Both the position numbers and the translations under genes were made by a program. From Methanoculleus sp. MH98A (lineage in GTDB: Archaea; Halobacteriota; Methanomicrobia; Methanomicrobiales; Methanoculleaceae), in the NCBI RefSeq assembly GCF_000691865.1, contig NZ_JMIO01000021.1:1-52427 (forward strand): DNA of 52,427 nucleotides. Reading direction: 5' to 3'. The notes under the pieces are model-generated. The model was not told the DNA's origin. It saw nothing but the letters and a program-made list of their open reading frames with translations, and searched no databases. Below are positions 23,787-32,455 of this stretch, piece by piece; position 1 is the first letter of the stretch, and every line of letters begins with the position of its first letter.

Positions 23787-24635
23787 ATGGCCGACGCAAA
23801 GAAGAACAATCCGGGGGTCATCCGCCTCCGGGAGAAAGGAAAGGTCGCCGTCCGGGGAAAGATCCTCGCCGGCGTGATGACCGCGCCGCAGATGGCGGCG
23901 GTATCCCGGATCGCAGAGGAGTTCGGGGACGGTACGGTCGGGCTGACGGCCCGGCTCAACGTGGAACTCCCCGGCATCGACCGGCGGGATACAGGAGAGG
24001 TTGCAGAACGGCTTCGGGAGGCAGGGATAGAGCCCGGGAGTACCGGAGCCACTCTGCGGTCGGTCGTCGCCTGCAAGGGTACGATCTGCAGGCATGGGTG
24101 CTGCGACACCCAGGGGCTCGCCCGGGCGATCGAGGAGCGGTACGGGGGGTGCGATCTCCCCCGGAAACTGAAGATCTCGATCGCGGGGTGCCCGAACAAC
24201 TGCGCAAAGGTCCAGCTCAACGATATCGGGATCATGGGGGGGCGGTTTCCCCTGTTTGCCGACGAATGCGAAGGGTGCGGGGCGTGCGAGAAGGTCTGCC
24301 GGGAAGGAGCCGTCCTGGTCGCCGACGGCGGGGCCCTCTTCTCAGAGGAGGACTGCATCGGGTGCGGCGACTGCATATCCGTCTGTCCCACAGGGGCGAT
24401 CGGCGTCGCTTCGGAGGGACTGCGCTTCTTCCTCGGCGGAAAGTCGGGCAGGGTGCTCCGGGTCGGCACCGGGGCCGACGGACTGGTCGCCGAAGAAGAG
24501 GCGGTCGCGATCGTCGGACGGCTGATTGACTGGTTCCGGGAGAACGCACTGCCGGGCGAGCGGTTCGGGGAGATGATGATGCGCGTGGGGAGAGAGACCG
24601 TCTTTGCAGCCGCCGGGATGAGGCCGCAGGAATGA
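23787..24635 (+). CDS. Small sulfite/nitrite reductase-like protein with two [4Fe-4S] ferredoxin motifs
   Basis: About 282 residues. The N-terminal ferredoxin-like half domain (about 15-85) leads to a siroheme-[4Fe-4S] region: C-K-G-T-I-C-R-H-G-C near residue 93 and C-P-N-N-C near residue 136. This is followed by a two-cluster ferredoxin (C-E-G-C-G-A-C-E-K-V-C and C-I-G-C-G-D-C-I-S-V-C-P). It belongs to the short Dsr-like proteins common in methanogens, including the sulfite-reductase half of Fsr. The first siroheme Cys pair has spacing C-x4-C rather than the classic C-x5-C. Substrate (sulfite, nitrite or another) is unproven. The gene stands alone. Confidence 0.85.
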   Translation: MADAKKNNPGVIRLREKGKVAVRGKILAGVMTAPQMAAVSRIAEEFGDGTVGLTARLNVELPGIDRRDTGEVAERLREAGIEPGSTGATLRSVVACKGTICRHGCCDTQGLARAIEERYGGCDLPRKLKISIAGCPNNCAKVQLNDIGIMGGRFPLFADECEGCGACEKVCREGAVLVADGGALFSEEDCIGCGDCISVCPTGAIGVASEGLRFFLGGKSGRVLRVGTGADGLVAEEEAVAIVGRLIDWFRENALPGERFGEMMMRVGRETVFAAAGMRPQE

Positions 24636-24647
24636 GCGGCCTTCCGC

Positions 24648-24905
24648 TCACTGCGGCGCCTTTGTGCTCTGCACGCCATACGACTCTCGCCCGTCGCCGC
24701 CCCAGTCGCCGCATTCGGCGATGACCTTCCACGTCTCCCGGATCCCCTCTTCCAGCCGTGCGATCCGGGCGGTCCCGCCGAGGCTCTCCTCGACCTCGAA
24801 GAACTCCCGCGCCTTCTGCGCGTTGAACGGGCCGTAGCGTTCGATGCCGCCGCGGTCGCCGAGAACTTCGACCCTGTACCTCAGCCGCGAACCATTCATC
24901 ATCAT
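24648..24905 (-). CDS. Small hypothetical protein
   Basis: About 85 residues starting M-M-M-N-G-S-R-L-R-Y-R-V-E-V and containing Y-G-P-F-N-A-Q-K-A-R-E-F-F-E. It is mixed alpha/beta and soluble, with no recognised family. An upstream GTG at 24983 would add 26 residues but reaches the promoter region of the divergent MNT gene, so the shorter start is preferred. It converges with the sulfite-reductase-like gene, with 12 bases between the stops. Confidence 0.6.
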   Translation of the reverse strand: MMMNGSRLRYRVEVLGDRGGIERYGPFNAQKAREFFEVEESLGGTARIARLEEGIRETWKVIAECGDWGGDGRESYGVQSTKAPQ

Positions 24906-25011
24906 GCACCGGGCGAGATAGTCGCCTGCAGCTGCATAAACCTTGGGGGCACCGGCCGGAGAAACGTTAAACAGTCTCTTCACCTATAACCTCTCAAGGA
25001 AGCCCGGAGAA

Positions 25012-25338
25012 ATGCCACAGAGACCGGAGGATATCCCCCCGCACTGGACCGTGCGGTCGATCATCGATGCGCTCAAAAAAGCGAAGCCGTACCTTCGAGA
25101 ACGGTATCGCGTCCGCGAGATCGGGATCTTCGGCTCGTATGTTCGGAACGAACAGGGCACGGAAAGCGACCTCGACATCCTGGTCGAGCTCGACGAGCCG
25201 CTCGGCTGGGATGTCGTGGACCTCAAGGAGGATCTGGAGAGGATCCTCGGTCTCCCCGTAGATCTCGCGCTGAAGGGTGGGATCGCCCGGCGGCCGCGAC
25301 TCATGCAGGCTGTCGACGCGGAGGCAGTGTATGTCTAG
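25012..25338 (+). CDS. MNT-domain nucleotidyltransferase antitoxin (MntA-like)
   Basis: About 108 residues. The nucleotidyltransferase motif G-S-Y-V-R-N-E-Q-G-T-E-S-D-L-D-I-L-V-E (residues about 41-59) carries the GSx...DxD catalytic pattern, and P-V-D-L-A-L-K holds the third acidic residue. In MntA/HepT (type VII toxin-antitoxin) systems the MNT protein silences the HEPN RNase by adding AMP to it. It overlaps the HEPN gene by eight bases. The frame is open further up to 24943, but ATG 25012 matches family length and follows a GGAG. Confidence 0.9.
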   Translation: MPQRPEDIPPHWTVRSIIDALKKAKPYLRERYRVREIGIFGSYVRNEQGTESDLDILVELDEPLGWDVVDLKEDLERILGLPVDLALKGGIARRPRLMQAVDAEAVYV

Positions 25339-25684
25339 GCGCGACGGGGCTCTGCTGATTGCGGATATCCTGGAGGCTATCGGGCGTATCGAGGAGTATA
25401 CCACAGGATACTCAAAGGAAGATTTCTTCCGGGACCAAAAGACCATCGATGCGGTGATCCGTAACCTCGAGATCATTGGAGAGGCATGCGGACAGGTTCC
25501 CGAACCGGTTCGGGCAGAATATCCCCAGATCCCATGGAAGAGGATCGTAGGGGTCAGAAATATCGTTATCCACCATTATTTCGGCGTCGACCTTGAGACC
25601 GTCTGGTTTATCATTAAGCGGCAAATTCCCGAACTCCGATCTCTTCTTGCGGCAACGGCTGACGAGATATACTCCGGAGACTAA
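25331..25684 (+). CDS. HEPN-domain toxin (HepT-like)
   Basis: About 117 residues, all helical. The RNase motif R-N-I-V-I-H-H-Y is the R-x4-H-x-Y HepT signature, the AMP acceptor Tyr being included. It is the toxin partner of the MNT protein immediately upstream, with the genes overlapping by eight bases. HepT cleaves tRNA or mRNA when freed. Helices at about 5-22 (I-A-D-I-L-E-A-I-G-R-I) and 35-55 match HEPN. The pair could act in phage defence or plasmid stability; it is not next to any mobile element here. Confidence 0.9.
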   Translation: MSRRDGALLIADILEAIGRIEEYTTGYSKEDFFRDQKTIDAVIRNLEIIGEACGQVPEPVRAEYPQIPWKRIVGVRNIVIHHYFGVDLETVWFIIKRQIPELRSLLAATADEIYSGD

Positions 25685-25860
25685 CCACGCATACCCGTTC
25701 CGGCACTCACACAGGCAGGGACATCCCGTATGAGGGGGAAACTATCCGGCAACACCATGCTGCTGCACCTTCTCCGGGCCCGGATTGCATCTCATGCGGG
25801 CAGGCCGGCAGATCGCCGGGGTAAGATCTCGATCACCCCCCCAGAGGCCGATGAGCTACA

Positions 25861-25868
25861 CTATATAC
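25861..25868 (+). promoter_or_regulatory. TATA box of the small zinc-ribbon gene
   Basis: CTATATAC lies about 40 bases before the ATG at 25906. The stretch 25685-25860 holds no gene that I can support. Confidence 0.4.
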
Positions 25869-25905
25869 TATCCAATCATAACTCTACAGGCAGTGTTCTA
25901 TCTGC

Positions 25906-26100
25906 ATGAGCAATCCAATGGATTATAACAGAGGAAACAGAAATTTCGGCGGTCCCAGGAACTTCGGCGGCCCCCGTGAAATGACAAAGACCATCTGCTC
26001 GGACTGCGGTAAGGAGTGCGAAGTCCCCTTCAAGCCGACCGAAGGCAGACCTGTGTATTGCCAGGACTGCCTCCCGAAGCACAGAAAACCCCGGTTCTAA
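25906..26100 (+). CDS. Small zinc-ribbon protein
   Basis: 64 residues. The N-terminus is Gly/Asn/Arg-rich (N-R-G-N-R-N-F-G-G-P-R-N-F-G-G), resembling an RNA-binding low-complexity tail. The C-terminal half has one zinc ribbon: C-S-D-C-G-K-E-C-E-V-P-F-K-P and, 15 residues further, C-Q-D-C-L-P-K-H. Such proteins are abundant in methanogens but unnamed. A Shine-Dalgarno is not clear. It is followed by a T-run. Confidence 0.8.
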   Translation: MSNPMDYNRGNRNFGGPRNFGGPREMTKTICSDCGKECEVPFKPTEGRPVYCQDCLPKHRKPRF

Positions 26101-26112
26101 ACCAATAATCTC

Positions 26113-26118
26113 TTTTTT
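26113..26118 (+). terminator. T-run terminator of the zinc-ribbon gene
   Basis: TTTTTT 13 bases after the stop codon; the next gene is on the opposite strand. Confidence 0.45.
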
Positions 26119-26212
26119 CGGACGTTGATCCCGGAAAACACCGGAACGACGCCATAGATCGAACAGCGCCGCTCTCGAGTGGAACGGCCTGTAGAAAAAA
26201 TGAGGAGGGGGC

Positions 26213-27082
26213 TTATATAAGCCCGAGTTCGGCAAAGAGGGTATCCCGGAGCGCCCGGAGGGCATCCGTCGCCGGCGAGTCGCTCCGGGTCACGGGGCGG
26301 CCGTTCCGGACGGCGTCGACCACCGCCGAATCGAACGGGATCTTGCCGGCCACCACGATGCCTTCCTTCTCGCAGTAGTCCTCGATCCTCTTGCAGATAT
26401 CCTCCGCCAGATCGAACCGGTTGATCGCGACGAAGATCTGGACGTCGAACCGACGGCAGACCGTCACCAGCCGCTCAAGATCGTGGAGCGCCGAGACCCC
26501 CGGCTCCGTGACGATGAGGACTGCGTCCACACCGCTGATCGTCGCGATCAGCGGGCAACCTATCCCCGGCGGGCCGTCGGCGAGCAGCAGATCGGCGCCG
26601 TCCGCAAGGCTCGTCGCCCGCTTCCTCACCTCGGTGACGAGCAGTCCCGAGTTCCCCGAGCCCGGGAAGAGCCGGGCATGGGCGAGGTTGCCCCGGTCGG
26701 TCACCGAGGTGTAGATCTCGCCGCAGACGCGCTGTTCCATCGAGATCGCTCCCATAGGGCAGACATACGTGCAGACAGCGCAGCCTTCGCAGTGCAGGGG
26801 GTCAACTTCCCAGACGTCGTCCCGGCACACGATTGCCCCGAACCGGCAGTGATCCGCGCAGATTCCGCAGCCACGGCACTGCTCCGGGTCGATCCGGGCC
26901 ACCTCGAGCCCCCGGAACTCTTCCGTCGTGAGCCGCCGGGGCTCGAAGAGGAGTTCCAGGTTCGCGGCGTCCACGTCGCAGTCGGCGAGGACCTGCGGCA
27001 CTCCGCTGATATCCGCAAGCGCCGCCGCCACCATCGTCTTCCCGGTGCCGCCCTTGCCGCTCACGATCGCAAGCCGGATCAT
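26213..27082 (-). CDS. MinD/Mrp-type ATPase with inserted ferredoxin domain
   Basis: About 289 residues. The deviant Walker A is G-K-G-G-T-G-K-T (residues 9-16). Between the P-loop and the rest lies a two-cluster ferredoxin insert (C-R-G-C-G-I-C-A-D-H-C, C-E-G-C-A-V-C-T-Y-V-C-P; about residues 69-112). D-G-P-P-G-I-G-C-P is the switch II motif. This COG1149-like family is thought to help assemble or carry Fe-S or metal cofactors. It overlaps the paralogous ATPase by four bases and probably forms a heterodimer with it. Confidence 0.88.
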   Translation of the reverse strand: MIRLAIVSGKGGTGKTMVAAALADISGVPQVLADCDVDAANLELLFEPRRLTTEEFRGLEVARIDPEQCRGCGICADHCRFGAIVCRDDVWEVDPLHCEGCAVCTYVCPMGAISMEQRVCGEIYTSVTDRGNLAHARLFPGSGNSGLLVTEVRKRATSLADGADLLLADGPPGIGCPLIATISGVDAVLIVTEPGVSALHDLERLVTVCRRFDVQIFVAINRFDLAEDICKRIEDYCEKEGIVVAGKIPFDSAVVDAVRNGRPVTRSDSPATDALRALRDTLFAELGLI

Positions 27083-27930
27083 GGGTTCACCCCCGCAATC
27101 TTCACGACCGCTTCAAAGAGATCGGCGAACCGCTCCTCCCACCCGGGAAGATCGCGGCAGATAAGCCCGCCCCTGTTCTGGATGGCGGCGATCTCCCGCG
27201 AGAACGGGATGGTCATAAGGATGGGAAGCCCACGCTCCCGGCAGAAGTCGAGGGTCTCCTCGTCCCGGCCGTCGCTGCGGTTGATCACGACGCCGGCCGG
27301 GATGCCGGTACTCTCCACAACCTCGGCCGCGAGGCGGAGATCGTGCAGCCCGAACGGGGTCGACTCCGTCACCAGGATGCAGGCATCGACCCCCTCCAGC
27401 GTCTCGATCACCGGGCAGGCGATCCCCGGGGAGGCATCGTAGAGGATGAGCGGGTGTCCTTCCGCGAGCATCTTCGCCGCCCGTATGACCGTCGGAGCCA
27501 TCACCTCCCCCTCGTTCAAGACGCCGCTCACCAGAGTAAGGCGGGAGAGCGGGCAGGAGCACGCTACCCGGCCGATGGTGCGCGGAACCTCCCTGATCGC
27601 CCCCTGCGGGCAGACCAGGGAACAGCCCCCGCAGGAGTGGCAGAGCTCCGGGAAGAGGAGGACACGGTCTTTCAAGACCGAGAGCGCCCCAAACCGGCAG
27701 AACTTCCCGCACTCTCCGCAAAGGGTGCAGAGAGCCGGATCGATCTCCGGAACCAAAGTCGTCACCGGCACGTCTTCGGCGGAGTCCGGGAAGAAAAGGT
27801 GGAGGTTCGGCTCCTCGACATCGCAGTCGACGAGCGCCACCTCGCGGGAGAGGGCGAGCGTGCAGGCGAGGTTCGCCGCCACCGTGCTCTTCCCGGTACC
27901 GCCCTTCCCGCTTGCAATCGCAATTTTCAT
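27079..27930 (-). CDS. MinD/Mrp-type ATPase with inserted ferredoxin domain (paralogue)
   Basis: About 283 residues. Walker A G-K-G-G-T-G-K-S (residues 9-16), ferredoxin insert (C-T-L-C-G-E-C-G-K-F-C and C-H-S-C-G-G-C-S-L-V-C-P) and switch motif D-A-S-P-G-I-A-C-P. ATG 27930 begins directly at the P-loop domain; the longer open frame overlaps the NifX-like gene. The two ATPases are about 35-40 percent alike by eye. Together with the NifX-like proteins they suggest an iron-sulfur or metal-cofactor maturation pathway. Confidence 0.88.
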   Translation of the reverse strand: MKIAIASGKGGTGKSTVAANLACTLALSREVALVDCDVEEPNLHLFFPDSAEDVPVTTLVPEIDPALCTLCGECGKFCRFGALSVLKDRVLLFPELCHSCGGCSLVCPQGAIREVPRTIGRVACSCPLSRLTLVSGVLNEGEVMAPTVIRAAKMLAEGHPLILYDASPGIACPVIETLEGVDACILVTESTPFGLHDLRLAAEVVESTGIPAGVVINRSDGRDEETLDFCRERGLPILMTIPFSREIAAIQNRGGLICRDLPGWEERFADLFEAVVKIAGVNP

Positions 27931-27943
27931 GCTGGGTTCCACT

Positions 27944-28282
27944 TCAAAGGGGGAGCAGCTGCAGGTTCCCGGCGGTATACTCCGCGAGGGCATCGGCCAC
28001 GCTGCCGCTTCCGCGGTAGGCGTAGGCCTTGATTCCACCCATTCCAAGGGCCCGGGCGGCATTCCCACCGACCTGGCCGGTGATGACCACCGTCGCACCG
28101 TGCTCCGAAAACATCTGGACCGCCCGGGGTCCGACCCCGCCGGCAGCGTCGACGAGGGGATTTTCGATCGATTCCGCTTTCCCCGTCTCCGTGTCGACGA
28201 AGACGAAGTAAGGTGCCCGGCCGAACCGCTGCTCGACCGGGGCGTCCGTGCCTGCTGCACGTGCCGTGATACCGACTATCAT
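27944..28282 (-). CDS. NifX/NafY-like (dinitrogenase FeMo-cofactor type) protein
   Basis: About 112 residues. The fold is that of the NifX/NafY/NifB C-terminal family: V-E-Q-R-F-G-R-A-P-Y-F-V-F-V-D, G-P-R-A-V-Q-M-F and G-A-T-V-V-I-T-G-Q-V-G-G-N-A. Such proteins bind a metal cluster or cofactor in nitrogenase and in nitrogenase-free methanogens alike. ATG 28282 has GAGGAG nine bases upstream. It is the second gene in the operon, 13 bases before the MinD-type ATPase. Confidence 0.87.
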   Translation of the reverse strand: MIVGITARAAGTDAPVEQRFGRAPYFVFVDTETGKAESIENPLVDAAGGVGPRAVQMFSEHGATVVITGQVGGNAARALGMGGIKAYAYRGSGSVADALAEYTAGNLQLLPL

Positions 28283-28346
28283 GCTAATACACTCCTCTGG
28301 TGATTTTTGCTCATATGAGCATAATACTATGGTTGGTGCACCCGCC

Positions 28347-28706
28347 TCAGTGGTGCCCGTCGCACTCGCCGCCGTCTTCGTGGTGGCAGGAGCTCTTCCC
28401 CGGAGAAAGGCGGCCAGCAATATAATCCTGTGCCACGTAATCAACGTTTCCACTGACGCCGAGGAGAACCTGAATGCCGTTTTCGTTGAAGAGTTCGACG
28501 GCTCGCGGCCCCATCCCGCCGGCGATGATCAGGTTGACCCCGTGCTCCGCGAGAAAGACCGGGAGCCGGCCGGGTTCGTGGCCGGGACTCGGGAGATCGT
28601 CCCTCCTGTAGATGATCGAATCTTCGACGTCGAATATGGCGTATCCCTGGCAGTGCCCGAAGTGTTCGGACACCTGGTTTTCGTCCTGTGCAATTGCTAT
28701 CCTCAT
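28347..28706 (-). CDS. NifX-like protein with His/Cys-rich tail
   Basis: About 119 residues. Core motifs: V-S-E-H-F-G-H-C-Q-G-Y-A-I-F-D-V-E and L-I-I-A-G-G-M-G-P-R-A. The C-terminus S-S-C-H-H-E-D-G-G-E-C-D-G-H-H is a metal-binding tail not found in its neighbour. ATG 28706 follows GGTGA by six bases. It starts the four-gene operon with the other NifX-like protein and the two ATPases. Confidence 0.87.
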   Translation of the reverse strand: MRIAIAQDENQVSEHFGHCQGYAIFDVEDSIIYRRDDLPSPGHEPGRLPVFLAEHGVNLIIAGGMGPRAVELFNENGIQVLLGVSGNVDYVAQDYIAGRLSPGKSSCHHEDGGECDGHH

Positions 28707-28881
28707 GCTATCACCGGATTTACGCGGCCCCGTGTACGGCATCGGCCGCATACAAACGTACTACACATACGCGCGAAAGAAAGTAAAACCACCTATTGAT
28801 ACCATCCGGTGCCGGGCCGGGGAACCTTTTTTAAGACGAGCGACATCCAGCGGTGTAAGTTGCAGAAACCTGGTGAGATTG

Positions 28882-31278
28882 ATGATTCAGCCCTTGGATA
28901 TCGGAGAGTACCGGAACGTCTACGAACCGGGAAAGGTGGAATGCGCCAGCACCGAGGAGATGCGGCCGCTTGAGGAGATTATCGGCCAGGAACGGGCGCT
29001 CCGGGCGCTGCAGTTCGGCCTTGAGATCCGGGAGGCCGGGTTCAACGTCTACGCCGCGGGCGCTCAGGGAACCGGCAGGATGAGGGCCGTTCGGAGTTTC
29101 CTCGACGAACTTGCGAAGGCCAAGCCCCGGGCGCGTGACTGGGTCTACGTTCATAACTTCGAGAACCAGTACGAGCCCAACGCCGTCGCTCTCCCTGCCG
29201 GGAGAGGAACGGAGTTCCGGGAGGAGATGAAACGATTCATCGAGGAGGCGCGGCAGGCGCTTCCCCGGGCGTTCCAGAGCGAAGAGTACGCCAAACGGCG
29301 GGACGAAACGCTTCAGGCGCTCCAGGGGAACAGGACGGATCTCATCGCCCGGATCAACCAGAAAGCCCAGGAGGCGGGGTTCGTCATCCAGATGAGCCCC
29401 ATCGGCCTCCTGACCATCCCGGTCATCGACGGGAGGCCGGTCCCCGAGGAGGAGTTCATCACCCTTCCCGACGAGGTGCGGGCGGAGGTCCAGCGGCGGC
29501 GTGACGCGTTGAACGCCGACCTCCGGAGCACGCTCCGGCAGGTACAGGATATCGAGCGGCAGGGCGCCGAGGCGGTCAAGGACTTAAACCACGACATCGC
29601 CCTCTACGCGATAGGCAACCTCGTCGCCGAACTCAAGGAGAAGTATGCCGACGTCCCGGAAGTCCCCGGGTACATCGACGCCGTCCAGAACGACATCCTC
29701 GAGAACACCCAGCTGTTCCTCGGTCTCCCCGAGCAGCAGGGCGTCCCGCCCCAGTTCCAGGCCCTCATGCGTGAGATTCCATTTCGGAAGTACGAGGTGA
29801 ACGTCGTCGTCGACAACGCCGCTATAGAAGGCGCGCCGGTGATCTTCGAGCAGAATCCCACCTACCAGAACCTTCTTGGAAAGATCGAGAAAGAGGTGCA
29901 GTTCGGGATCTTCACGACCGACTTCACGATGATCCGGCCGGGCTCGCTGCACCGGGCCAACGGCGGCTACCTCGTTCTCGACGTCGAAGACCTCCTGCGC
30001 GCCCCGCTCTCCTGGGACGGGCTCAAGACGGCGCTGAAGACAGGGGAGGCCGTCATAGAGGAGCCAGGGGAGCGGATGGGGTTCATCACGGCAAAGACGA
30101 TCAAGCCCGAACCCATCCCTCTCGATATCAAGGTGGCCCTCATCGGGACGCCGATGATCTACCAGCTCCTCTACCGGCTGGACACCGACTTCAAGGAGCT
30201 CTTCAAGGTCAAGGCCGACTTCGACATCGTGATGGAGCGAAACGACGAGAACGCCAATAAATACGCCGACTTCATCTGCAACCTCGTCCGGGAGGAGGAA
30301 CTCCGGCACCTCGAGCGGGAGGCGATCGCCCGGGTGATCGAGTACGGGTCGAGAATCGCTGCTGACAGGGAGAAACTCTCGACCCGGTTCTCGGCGGTCG
30401 CCGACCTCATCCGCGAGGCGAACTTCTACGCCGCAGAAGACGGGAGCGAGCAGATCGAGAAAAAACACGTCACGAAGGCGATTGAGGAGAAAGTCTACCG
30501 TTCAAACCTGATCCAGAAAAAGATCGAGGAGGCGATCCGGCGGGGGATCTTCCTCATCGATACCGAAGGCGAGAAGGTCGGGCAGGTGAACGGCCTCTCG
30601 GTCATCGGGCTCGGGGACTTCGCGTTCGGCCGGCCATCGAAGGTGACCGCGAGTATCGGGGTCGGCCGCGAGGGTATCATGGACATCGAGCGGGAGGCTG
30701 CGCTCGGCGGGCCGATCCACACCAAAGGCGTCCTGATCATCAACGGTTACCTCAACAACAACTATGCACACGATAAGCCGCTTTCCCTCTCCGCCCGGCT
30801 CGTCTTCGAGCAGAGTTACGAGGGGATCGAGGGGGACTCCGCGTCGAGCACGGAGCTCTACGCCCTCCTCTCGGCGCTCTCGGGGCTTCCGCTGAAGCAG
30901 TACCTCGCCGTCACGGGCTCGGTGAACCAGAAGGGCGAGGTGCAGGCGATCGGGGGCGTGAACGAGAAACTGGAGGGGTTCTTTGAGGTCTGCAAGGCCA
31001 AAGGGCTCGACGGGAACCAGGGGGCGCTGATCCCGGCAAGCAACGTCCAGAACCTGATGCTAAAAGAAGAGGTCGTCGAGGCCGCGAAGGCCGGGAAGTT
31101 CCGGATCTACCCGGTGCGGACGATCGACGAGGGGATCGAGGTTCTCACGGGCGTCCCGGCGGGTGTGCGCCAAAAAGACGGCACCTACGAGGAGGGGACG
31201 GTGAACTACCTGGTGGACCGGCGCCTGAGGGAGATGGCCGAGACGATGCGCGGGTTCCAGCCGACGATGGCGAAGTGA
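28882..31278 (+). CDS. Lon-like ATP-dependent protease (LonC-type)
   Basis: 798 residues. An N-terminal AAA+ region starts with L-E-E-I-I-G-Q-E-R-A-L-R-A-L and its P-loop-like segment A-A-G-A-Q-G-T-G-R. The region I-R-P-G-S-L-H-R-A-N-G-G-Y-L-V-L is the family's Walker-B-like part. The C-terminal Lon protease domain has the presumed catalytic Ser653 (E-G-D-S-A-S-S-T-E-L) and Lys696 (G-G-V-N-E-K-L-E-G-F-F). ATG 28882 has GGTGAG just upstream. Protease of this family (COG1067) is cytosolic and distinct from membrane-bound archaeal LonB. It may degrade misfolded proteins. It runs into the cysteine desulfurase gene. Confidence 0.9.
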   Translation: MIQPLDIGEYRNVYEPGKVECASTEEMRPLEEIIGQERALRALQFGLEIREAGFNVYAAGAQGTGRMRAVRSFLDELAKAKPRARDWVYVHNFENQYEPNAVALPAGRGTEFREEMKRFIEEARQALPRAFQSEEYAKRRDETLQALQGNRTDLIARINQKAQEAGFVIQMSPIGLLTIPVIDGRPVPEEEFITLPDEVRAEVQRRRDALNADLRSTLRQVQDIERQGAEAVKDLNHDIALYAIGNLVAELKEKYADVPEVPGYIDAVQNDILENTQLFLGLPEQQGVPPQFQALMREIPFRKYEVNVVVDNAAIEGAPVIFEQNPTYQNLLGKIEKEVQFGIFTTDFTMIRPGSLHRANGGYLVLDVEDLLRAPLSWDGLKTALKTGEAVIEEPGERMGFITAKTIKPEPIPLDIKVALIGTPMIYQLLYRLDTDFKELFKVKADFDIVMERNDENANKYADFICNLVREEELRHLEREAIARVIEYGSRIAADREKLSTRFSAVADLIREANFYAAEDGSEQIEKKHVTKAIEEKVYRSNLIQKKIEEAIRRGIFLIDTEGEKVGQVNGLSVIGLGDFAFGRPSKVTASIGVGREGIMDIEREAALGGPIHTKGVLIINGYLNNNYAHDKPLSLSARLVFEQSYEGIEGDSASSTELYALLSALSGLPLKQYLAVTGSVNQKGEVQAIGGVNEKLEGFFEVCKAKGLDGNQGALIPASNVQNLMLKEEVVEAAKAGKFRIYPVRTIDEGIEVLTGVPAGVRQKDGTYEEGTVNYLVDRRLREMAETMRGFQPTMAK

Positions 31279-31283
31279 CCGGA

Positions 31284-32455
31284 ATGGAGCGGAAACGGTC
31301 GGTCTACATGGACCATGCGGCGACGACGCCGGTGCGGCCGGAGGTCCTCGAGGCGATGCTCCCCTACTTCTCGGAGCGGTTCGGGAACCCCTCCTCGCTC
31401 TACTCCCTCGCCCGCGAGGCGGAGGAGGCTGTGGAGGAGGCGCGGGAAAAGGCGGCGGCAGCGATCGGCGCGACCCCCGAAGAGGTCTTCTTCACGTCGG
31501 GCGGGACGGAGGCCGACAACTGGGCGATCAAGGGGGCGGCGGCGGCGAGCCGAAAGAAGGGCGACCATATCGTCACCTCCTCGATCGAGCACCACGCCGT
31601 CCTCCATACCTGCCGGAGCCTCGAGAAGCAGGGCTACCGGGTCACCTACCTCCCGGTCGACGAGTTCGGCCGGGTGGAGCCGGAAAGAGTCGAGGAGGCG
31701 ATCACCGATGCGACCATCCTCGTCTCGGTGATGGCCGCGAACAACGAGATCGGGACGATTCAGCCTATCAGGGCGATCGCGGAAGTCGCACACGACCATA
31801 CAATCCCGTTCCATACCGATGCCGTCCAGGCGATCGGGGCTTTCCCGGTGGACGTGGACGAGATGGGAGCCGACCTCCTCGCCCTCTCCGCCCACAAGTT
31901 CGGCGGCCCGAAGGGGACGGGGACGCTCTACGTCAGGCGGGGAACCCGGATCGGGACGTTCATGGACGGCGGGGCGCAGGAGCAGGGCCGGCGAGCCGGA
32001 ACCGAGAACGTTCCCGGGATCGTGGGGCTCGGGCGGGCGATCGAACTCGCGGTCGCCGGGATGCCCCGGAACGCCCCCAGGCTTGCCGCGATGCGGGACC
32101 GGTTGATCCGGGGGATCCTGGATGCGATCCCGGACACCCGCTTAAACGGCCACCCGACCGAACGGCTGGCAAACAACGTGAACGTCGCGTTCCGCTACGT
32201 CGAGGGGGAGTCAATCCTCCTCATGCTCGACGCCCTCGGGGTTGCCGCCTCGACGGGGAGCGCCTGCACCTCGGCGTCGCTTGAGCCTCGCACGTCCTGA
32301 CCTCGTGCGGTCTGGCGCCGGAGCGCGCCCACGGCTCGCTCCGCCTCACCCTCGGGCACGCGAACACCGAGGAAGACGTCGACTACGTCCTTGAAGTGCT
32401 CCCCGGGATCATCGATCGGCTGCGGGCGATCTCGCCGCTCCGGGGGGAGGCGTGA
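31284..32455 (+). pseudogene. nifS: Cysteine desulfurase (NifS/IscS type), frameshifted near the C-terminus
   Basis: About 390 residues when repaired. Features: Y-M-D-H-A-A-T-T-P at the N-terminus, S-S-I-E-H-H-A-V, the PLP lysine K205 in S-A-H-K-F-G-G-P-K-G and the catalytic Cys328 in G-S-A-C-T-S. After S-L-E-P (near 32287) the frame ends; the next frame supplies [13 protein letters not shown] to the stop at 32453-32455. One added C (GAG-CCC-TCG) restores it. The enzyme removes sulfur from cysteine for iron-sulfur clusters and thiolated cofactors. GTG 31275 overlapping the Lon stop is an alternative start. It ends directly against the next ATG. Confidence 0.85.
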
